Source: Streptosporangiaceae bacterium (GTDB taxonomy: Bacteria > Actinomycetota > Actinomycetes > Streptosporangiales > Streptosporangiaceae). From it: a stretch of 17,998 nt of DNA. The position numbers and the translations under genes were made by a program. The stretch's first letter is position 1. Each line of letters opens with the position of its first letter. Location of the stretch: NCBI GenBank assembly GCA_030040475.1, contig JASHTQ010000366.1, positions 1-17,998 on the forward strand, read 5' to 3'. The notes below the pieces were generated by a model. The model was not told the DNA's origin, did no database searches, and saw only the letters and a list, made by a program, of their open reading frames with translations. This document shows, one piece after another, positions 13,472 through 17,998 of the stretch.

Positions 13472-15166
13472 TCAACTCGTCCCGGCGAGATGGCGCATGT
13501 TCCGCAGCGCCACCGCCATGATCGTGTTCGACGGGTTCTGCGCGCCCGACGAGACGAACACCGACCCGTCGGCCACGTACACGTTGTCAAGCCCGTGCAC
13601 CCGGCCGTAGCTGTCGGTCACGCTGGTCGCGGGGTCGGCGCCCATCATCATCCCGCCCATGATGTGAAAGCCGGTGGGCAGCCCGCCGCTGTCGGTCGTG
13701 GCCGGCACCGCGAGCGAGACCGCGGCCCCGGCCGCGGTCAGCATCTTCTTCAGGATCGGGATGTAGAACTCCTGCGCCACCTGCTCGGATTTGCCCGCGC
13801 TCCAGGTGATCTGCGCGACCGGCAGGCCGAACACGTCCTTGACCGTGGGATCCAGGGTCACCGTGTGGTCCAGGTACGGCAGGTCGTTCCCGATCAGCTG
13901 GCAGCCCGCCAGCCGGTCGCGCAGGATCGACGCGCGCATCAGCTGCTTGAAATCGGTGCCGAACGGCTGGGACGAGCGGACGAAGCCGAGCAGCGTCTGG
14001 TAGGACTGCGCCTCGGAGATCGGGTCCTGGCTGCCGCCGAGCTCCATGTTGCCGCCCCGGATATACGGCAGCCCGTTCGCGCGCGCGAACGCCCGCGCCC
14101 CCGGGTAGTCCGGGTCGCACGTGTCCTGCGCGCACTGCGTGATCGACCGCCCGCGGTAGGCGTGCACCCGCTCGTCGAGGAAGATCGCGGTGCCGTCGAG
14201 GAACGAGTGCATCATCAGCCGCCGCCCGAGCTTGCCGCTCGCGTCGGGGAAGCGCGACAGCAGCGCCAGCCGCACGGTCTCGATGCCGGAGGCGGCCATC
14301 ACCACGACGTCGGCGCTCTCCCCGCCGGTCACCGGGCCGGAAGAGGTCATCCGGACCCACCGCACCCCGGTGGCGGCCGGGCCCGCCAAGACCACCGAGG
14401 TGACCATCGTCTCGGGCACCAGCTGCACCCGCCCGGTGCGCAGCGCGGCCCGCAGCGGCATCAGCGCGGCCGGCCTGGCCACCACGGGACACCCGTAGTT
14501 GGAGCAGAACCCGCAGTCGTTGCACGCGTGCTGGTCGTTGTACGGCACCGAGTTGATCGCCATCGGGTACGCGAACGGGTGCATCCCGATCGCCGTCGCC
14601 CCGGCCGCTATCAAAGTCGACGAGCGCATCTGCGGGCCCGGCGCCATCGGGAACGGCCCGCTGCGCGGCGCGTGCTGCTTCACCAGGGAGGGCTGCGCCG
14701 CCGCGTCGCCCTGCGCCCCGATCAGCTGTTCCACCTCGTCGTAGTACGGCGCGAGGTCGGCGTAGCTGAACGGCCAGTCGGCCACGTCCGCGCCGGGCAC
14801 CGGCCCGAGCGCGGAGAGCTGCTGGAAGTCGATGTCCCAGAACCTGGGCACCTTCGCGTCCCAGTGCACGGTCCCGCCGCCGACGATCTGCGGCAGGTCG
14901 TTCACGCTCCCGGTGTACTGGACGGCGGGAGCGCCGACGGACTTCCAGGTGCGCGGGAACACCTCCGGGTCAGGGCCGGCGAAGTACCGCACGTTCATCC
15001 GCAGGTCGTCGTTGGCGAACAGGGTCTGGATGGGCCCTGACCCGGAAAGGTTGGAGAAGAAGTTCGGCCCCTTCTCGAACACCACGACCTGCCACCCGGC
15101 CTGCGCGAGGACCATCGCGGCGAACGAGCCACCGGCCCCGCTGCCGATCACGATCGCCTTGCGCAC
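13472..15166 (-). CDS. GMC-family FAD-dependent dehydrogenase with Cys cluster
   Basis: This 564-aa catalytic subunit resembles the large subunit of membrane gluconate/glucose/fructose-type dehydrogenases. It oxidises an alcohol or sugar hydroxyl with FAD. The FAD-binding GSGAGG is at 8-13 and the ribose-binding Glu in VVVFEKG is E31. GGGTVHWDAKVPRF (97-109) is a typical GMC segment. The active-site pair fits HIMGGMMMG (H501) and NPSNT (N544 to N547) near the C-terminus. Four Cys (215, 218, 221, 226) form C-x2-C-x2-C-x4-C, which could hold an iron-sulfur cluster as in FAD-dependent glucose and fructose dehydrogenases; that is inference. GTG 15166 follows the TGA of the small-subunit gene directly (TGAGTG), with AAGG 8 nt upstream, so translation is coupled. 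No signal peptide is present; export would be by riding on the Tat partner. No cytochrome subunit gene lies nearby. Confidence 0.88.
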   Translation of the reverse strand: MRKAIVIGSGAGGSFAAMVLAQAGWQVVVFEKGPNFFSNLSGSGPIQTLFANDDLRMNVRYFAGPDPEVFPRTWKSVGAPAVQYTGSVNDLPQIVGGGTVHWDAKVPRFWDIDFQQLSALGPVPGADVADWPFSYADLAPYYDEVEQLIGAQGDAAAQPSLVKQHAPRSGPFPMAPGPQMRSSTLIAAGATAIGMHPFAYPMAINSVPYNDQHACNDCGFCSNYGCPVVARPAALMPLRAALRTGRVQLVPETMVTSVVLAGPAATGVRWVRMTSSGPVTGGESADVVVMAASGIETVRLALLSRFPDASGKLGRRLMMHSFLDGTAIFLDERVHAYRGRSITQCAQDTCDPDYPGARAFARANGLPYIRGGNMELGGSQDPISEAQSYQTLLGFVRSSQPFGTDFKQLMRASILRDRLAGCQLIGNDLPYLDHTVTLDPTVKDVFGLPVAQITWSAGKSEQVAQEFYIPILKKMLTAAGAAVSLAVPATTDSGGLPTGFHIMGGMMMGADPATSVTDSYGRVHGLDNVYVADGSVFVSSGAQNPSNTIMAVALRNMRHLAGTS

Positions 15167-15949
15167 TCAGACCGCCTTCAGGAACTTCAGCACGTCGGCC
15201 ACCACCCCTGTATCGGCAAGCACGTCCGTCCCGTCGGACTGCGTGACCTCCTCGGGCGTGTACCCGCGCGGCTGGCTGTCCCCGGGGTAGCTGATGTCCT
15301 TCCAGCCGGCCAGGCCGCGGTTGCCGCCGTACTCGGGCACGCTGTACAGGCCCTCGATCGTGTGCTCGAACAGCAGCGCCCGGAACGTGCTCAGCGCGGA
15401 GGACGCCAGGATCGAGTCCTGCCTGGAGTGGCTGGCCTTGGTGAAGTCCCCGCCGGCCTGCTTGTCGAGCAGCGCGATCCCGGAGCGGTACTGCTGCTGC
15501 CAGCCCGCCAGGCGCCTGCGCCAGGCGATCTGCCTGACCGGGTCGAGCCCGACGAAGGTCGCCATCATGTCCGGCCCCGACGTGTGCCGGTTGCTCCACG
15601 GCCCGCCCGCGAAGATCATCGGCGTCGGCGACCCGGCCGCCCCGCTGTCGCCGAGCGCGGCCAGCGCGCCGAGCATCAGGTCGATGTAGTTGGTCACGCC
15701 GGCCTCGCGCGCCCCTGGGTGGCCCGCCTCGGCCGGGTCATCGCCGGGCCCCGGCGCGATCCGCGCGGTCGCGTCCGTCACGACGGCCGCCTCGTGGGCG
15801 GTGAAGAAGCGGAACACCCGCGGTTTCTGCGGCGAGGAGGTGCAGCCGCTGAGCACCGCCGCGGAGGCGACGGCGACCGGGACCGCCGAGATGACGACGC
15901 GCCGCGGCACCGACGCGGCAGGCCCATGGCCAGGGACAATTGACTCCAC
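15167..15949 (-). CDS. Gluconate 2-dehydrogenase subunit 3-like Tat lipoprotein
   Basis: This 260-aa small subunit is of the gluconate_2-dh3 type, which escorts or anchors a GMC dehydrogenase. The N-terminus has a twin-arginine signal PRRVVISAVPVAVASAAVLSGC, which also ends in a lipobox Cys, so a Tat-exported lipoprotein is likely. The mature part has FRFFTAHEAAVVTDATARIAPGPGDDP and AGVTNYIDLML near the N-terminus, as in the family, and YSVPEYGGNRGLAGWKDISYPGDSQPRGY near the C-terminus. The start is unclear: GTGs at 15988, 15949 and 15910 are in frame and none has a Shine-Dalgarno sequence. DNA upstream of about 15920 is AT-rich with poor third-position GC, so the promoter may lie there and 15949 or 15910 is favoured. 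It is followed with no gap by its dehydrogenase. Confidence 0.82.
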   Translation of the reverse strand: MESIVPGHGPAASVPRRVVISAVPVAVASAAVLSGCTSSPQKPRVFRFFTAHEAAVVTDATARIAPGPGDDPAEAGHPGAREAGVTNYIDLMLGALAALGDSGAAGSPTPMIFAGGPWSNRHTSGPDMMATFVGLDPVRQIAWRRRLAGWQQQYRSGIALLDKQAGGDFTKASHSRQDSILASSALSTFRALLFEHTIEGLYSVPEYGGNRGLAGWKDISYPGDSQPRGYTPEEVTQSDGTDVLADTGVVADVLKFLKAV

Positions 15950-16031
15950 TGAGAAAGTTTGCGGCAAAACATGACCAAAGTGCCACACCGAGGCAAGCGG
16001 CGTGGTCGAACCGTGACCCGCCGCCCGGGAA

Positions 16032-17231
16032 TCACGGATCGCTGCAGACCAGCGCCCACGGCCGGCCCGCTGCCCGGGTAAGCACCAGCGTCAGCCGCCG
16101 GTCCCCGGACAGGTCGAGCCTGCGGTGCAGTTCGTCCACGTCCACCGCGGAACCCCGCTTGCGGATGTCCACCGACCCCGCCCCCGCCGCGCGTACCGCG
16201 GAGCGAACCCGCTTCAGGCTCCACGGCAGGCTCTCCTCCACCAGCAGCGTCCGCCCGAACGCGGTCCGTACCGCACGGTCGCAGGACAGGAACCCGATCC
16301 GCGAATCGATCTTCCACGGCTCGAGCGGCGACAGCGACCGCGCGAGATCCTCCACAAGCCCGGCCCTGGTCACCGCCGGATCCGGGTCGATCACGTACCG
16401 CCCGGGCATCGCCACGGGCACCGCCGGGCCCGGCACCGCCACCAGCGTCAGCCCGCCCGTCAGCCCGGTCGGCAGCAGCGTGGCCCGCCGCGGCACCGTG
16501 AACAAGGCCGGCGACCACAGCATTGCCCCGCCCAGCTGGCGTCCGGACGAGATGAACTCCGCCTCCCACCCGTCGGGTACCAGCTCGGCCGGGATCCCCG
16601 GCGCGACCTTGACCCCGACGGCAGCGCCGCCAACGGCCAGCGACAGGCAGAAGCCAAGCGGCGGCGAGCTGTGCCCGGCCGCCAGCCGCCGCTGGCCGGC
16701 TCCCCGCTGGCCGGCTCCTCGCTGGCCGGCCCGCCGCGCCGGATCCACGAACACCGCCGCCCCCGCGGGCACGGCGAAGTCACGCACATCCGACCGGACC
16801 AAGACCACCCCGTCCCGCCCGTACACCCCGGCGTTCAGCCCGGCCATCGCCAGGTGCACCGGATCGGCGTCGACAGCGACGGTCGGCGCCGCACCGGCCA
16901 GCATCACCAGGTTGCCGCCGATCCCGGTGCACAGGTCCGCGATCTGTTCCGCGCCGCGGTACCGCGCCGCGGCGTGCGCCGAGGTCACCTCGGGCGCGGC
17001 CTGCTCGAGCCCGCTCCTGGTGAACCACATCTCGTCCGCCCGGGCGAACTTCGCCCGGCCCAGCCGCCGCAGCTCGGTCAGCGAGAACGCCGCCGCGACC
17101 AGGTCCGCCGGGTACGACCGGCGCAGCGCCGAGGCCAGCCCGACATCAAGCGACGCGCCGGCCAGCCGGCGAAGCAGGTCGTGCCCCGCCGGCGAGCGCA
17201 GCGCGTCGAGTGATTCCAGGTCGGGCGCCAT
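16032..17231 (-). CDS. Class I methyltransferase-like protein with THUMP-like C-terminus
   Basis: This 399-aa protein is of the actinobacterial SAM-dependent methyltransferase/THUMP-like type. It has a helical N-terminal region (about 10-70, with RRSYPADLVAAA and LTELRRLGRAKF) and a Rossmann core with DLCTGIGGN (99-107), VAVDADP (118-124) and VFVDPARR (160-167). The C-terminal THUMP-like part contains EPWKIDSRIGFLS, EESLPWSLKRVRSAVR and VDIRKRG. A nucleic-acid (RNA) substrate is expected from THUMP proteins but has not been shown for this family as far as I know. DPAR stands where NPPY-type motifs sit in N-methyltransferases. A 15-bp repeat adds GQRGAGQRGAGQRR after DPARR. The conserved N-terminus supports ATG 17231, although the upstream MFS frame runs 154 nt into it. 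It ends 82 nt before the proposed start of the Tat-lipoprotein gene. Confidence 0.82.
   Translation of the reverse strand: MAPDLESLDALRSPAGHDLLRRLAGASLDVGLASALRRSYPADLVAAAFSLTELRRLGRAKFARADEMWFTRSGLEQAAPEVTSAHAAARYRGAEQIADLCTGIGGNLVMLAGAAPTVAVDADPVHLAMAGLNAGVYGRDGVVLVRSDVRDFAVPAGAAVFVDPARRAGQRGAGQRGAGQRRLAAGHSSPPLGFCLSLAVGGAAVGVKVAPGIPAELVPDGWEAEFISSGRQLGGAMLWSPALFTVPRRATLLPTGLTGGLTLVAVPGPAVPVAMPGRYVIDPDPAVTRAGLVEDLARSLSPLEPWKIDSRIGFLSCDRAVRTAFGRTLLVEESLPWSLKRVRSAVRAAGAGSVDIRKRGSAVDVDELHRRLDLSGDRRLTLVLTRAAGRPWALVCSDP
16692..16736 (-). repeat. Three tandem 15-bp repeats in the THUMP-like gene
   Basis: On the + strand CTGGCCGGCTCCCCG (16692) is followed by copies at 16707 and 16722 with one and a few changes. 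They code a basic GQRGA repeat directly after the DPARR motif of the methyltransferase core, a loop position where this family tolerates variable length. Confidence 0.88.
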
Positions 17232-17998
17232 CCAGCGAGGTTAGTCGGCCGGGATAAATCGGTGGGCGCCGCCATCGGGTTGATGCCGGCCAGGTCGCTG
17301 CGCTTGACCCGGATCGCGACGATCGTGATGATCAGCGCCAGCACGGCGATCCCCGCCGAGACCTCATATCCCTTCGAGAAGCCCACCGAGTAGGCGTGGT
17401 CGATGATGCCCTTCTGCGCGGCGGCCTGCTGGGCCGCCGACAGGTGCGCGGCCGCGTGCCTGGCCGCCGCGGCCGCCGCGGTGACCTGCGAGTGGATGCT
17501 GTTCGCCACCGCGCTCCACGCCACCGTGCCCAAGATCGCCAGCCCGATCGACCCGCCGACCTGCTGGCCGACGTTGAGCAGGGACGACGCCACGCCCGCG
17601 TCGTTGTCGGCCACCTTGGCCAGCGAGACAAGCGACAGCGGCACGAAGATCAGCCCCATGCCGGCCGCGGTGACCAGCATCGGCCCGAGCAGCCCGGAGA
17701 CGTAGTGGCTGTGCTCGTTGATCCGGGACAGCCAGAACATCCCGCCGGTGGCCACGACGCTGCCGGCCAGCATCAGCGGCCGCGCGCCGATCCGGCTCAC
17801 GAGCTGGGAGGCTACCCCGGACGCCGCCATGACCATGGTGATCATCGGCAGGTAGGCCAGGCCGGTCTTCAGCGGGCTGTATCCCCAGACGTTCTGCACG
17901 AACAGCGTGAGGAAGAAGAACATGCCGAACAGCGCGGTGCCCACGCACAGGCTGATGATGTAGGAGCCGGTCCGGTCGCGGCTGCGCAGCACCCGCAT
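17078..17998 (-). CDS. DHA2-family MFS exporter, 5' partial
   Basis: The C-terminal half of a 14-helix EmrB/QacA-type drug:proton antiporter is seen; the gene begins beyond the right edge. Visible helices include IISLCVGTALFGMFFFLTLFV, LAYLPMITMVMAASGVAS, PLMLAGSVVATGGMFWL, LLGPMLVTAAGMGLIFVPLSL, a GVASSLLNVGQQVGGSIGLAILG motif typical of the family, and a last helix VSAGIAVLALIITIVAI. Before that last helix is an Ala/Gln-rich external loop (AAAAARHAAAHLSAAQQAAAQKG). The functional protein probably ends soon after KRSDLAGINPMAAP. The frame instead continues about 51 codons inside the THUMP-like gene with an Arg/Trp-rich tail, which suggests its original stop was lost. The substrate is unknown. 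Confidence 0.85.
   Translation of the reverse strand: MRVLRSRDRTGSYIISLCVGTALFGMFFFLTLFVQNVWGYSPLKTGLAYLPMITMVMAASGVASQLVSRIGARPLMLAGSVVATGGMFWLSRINEHSHYVSGLLGPMLVTAAGMGLIFVPLSLVSLAKVADNDAGVASSLLNVGQQVGGSIGLAILGTVAWSAVANSIHSQVTAAAAAARHAAAHLSAAQQAAAQKGIIDHAYSVGFSKGYEVSAGIAVLALIITIVAIRVKRSDLAGINPMAAPTDLSRPTNLAGWRPTWNHSTRCARRRGTTCFAGWPARRLMSGWPRRCAGRTRRTWSRRRSR

Noticed and set aside
13490..15040. 516-codon open frame on the plus strand
   Set aside because: Antisense to the GMC dehydrogenase, which has clear FAD and active-site motifs; the product is Arg/His/Val-rich with no domain.
15940..17244. 434-codon open frame on the plus strand
   Set aside because: Antisense to the THUMP-like methyltransferase; Ser/Thr/Arg/Pro-rich with no family features.

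Overview
The window is about 18 kb of very GC-rich DNA from an actinobacterium-like genome. This is judged from the strong G/C bias at third codon positions, frequent GTG starts, ATGA stop/start overlaps, a transmembrane Ser/Thr kinase, a Tat-type lipoprotein and a THUMP-like methyltransferase of a type common in Actinobacteria. The sequence alone does not give the genus. Genes are tightly packed. I see no tRNA, rRNA, CRISPR array, intact insertion sequence or phage gene.

Region 1 (1-4699, + strand) holds the 3' part of a COG0402-type amidohydrolase, a strong hairpin, then a three-gene CUT2/ribose-type ABC importer: lipoprotein binding protein, double ATPase and permease. The three transporter genes are joined by 4-nt ATGA overlaps. 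The neighbouring deaminase-like hydrolase suggests, without proving, that the imported ligand is a small heterocycle or nucleoside-like compound.

Region 2 (4656-9786) is a divergent pair. On the minus strand is a 634-aa membrane-anchored protein that looks like a VirD4/TraG coupling protein whose Walker A lysine is gone. On the plus strand is a protein of about 1030 aa with an intact HerA/DUF87-type ATPase core. They share a control region of about 130 bp with a perfect 13-bp palindrome. An inactive membrane ATPase homologue beside an active soluble one is the best candidate here for an undescribed system. No relaxase, pilus, nuclease or toxin gene lies in view to say what it moves or guards.

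Region 3 (9787-11666) has a small class I methyltransferase of the protein-lysine/COG3897 type with a palindromic promoter region. A convergent unknown 228-aa gene follows, then about 350 bp without a convincing gene. The two ends of this block carry almost the same palindrome (16 of 18 bases shared).

Region 4 (11667-17998, minus strand), in order of transcription, holds a DHA2-type MFS exporter (5' end outside the window), a THUMP-like methyltransferase overlapping it by 154 nt, a gluconate-2-dehydrogenase-subunit-3-like Tat lipoprotein, a GMC-type FAD dehydrogenase starting on the base after its partner's stop, and a receptor-type Ser/Thr kinase. The kinase has no ATG, GTG or TTG upstream of its glycine-rich loop. 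A CTG codon 8 nt after GGAGG is the best start, and a start at the first GTG would delete the ATP-binding loop. Several proteins carry in-frame minisatellites in linkers (HerA-like ATPase, kinase, THUMP-like protein).
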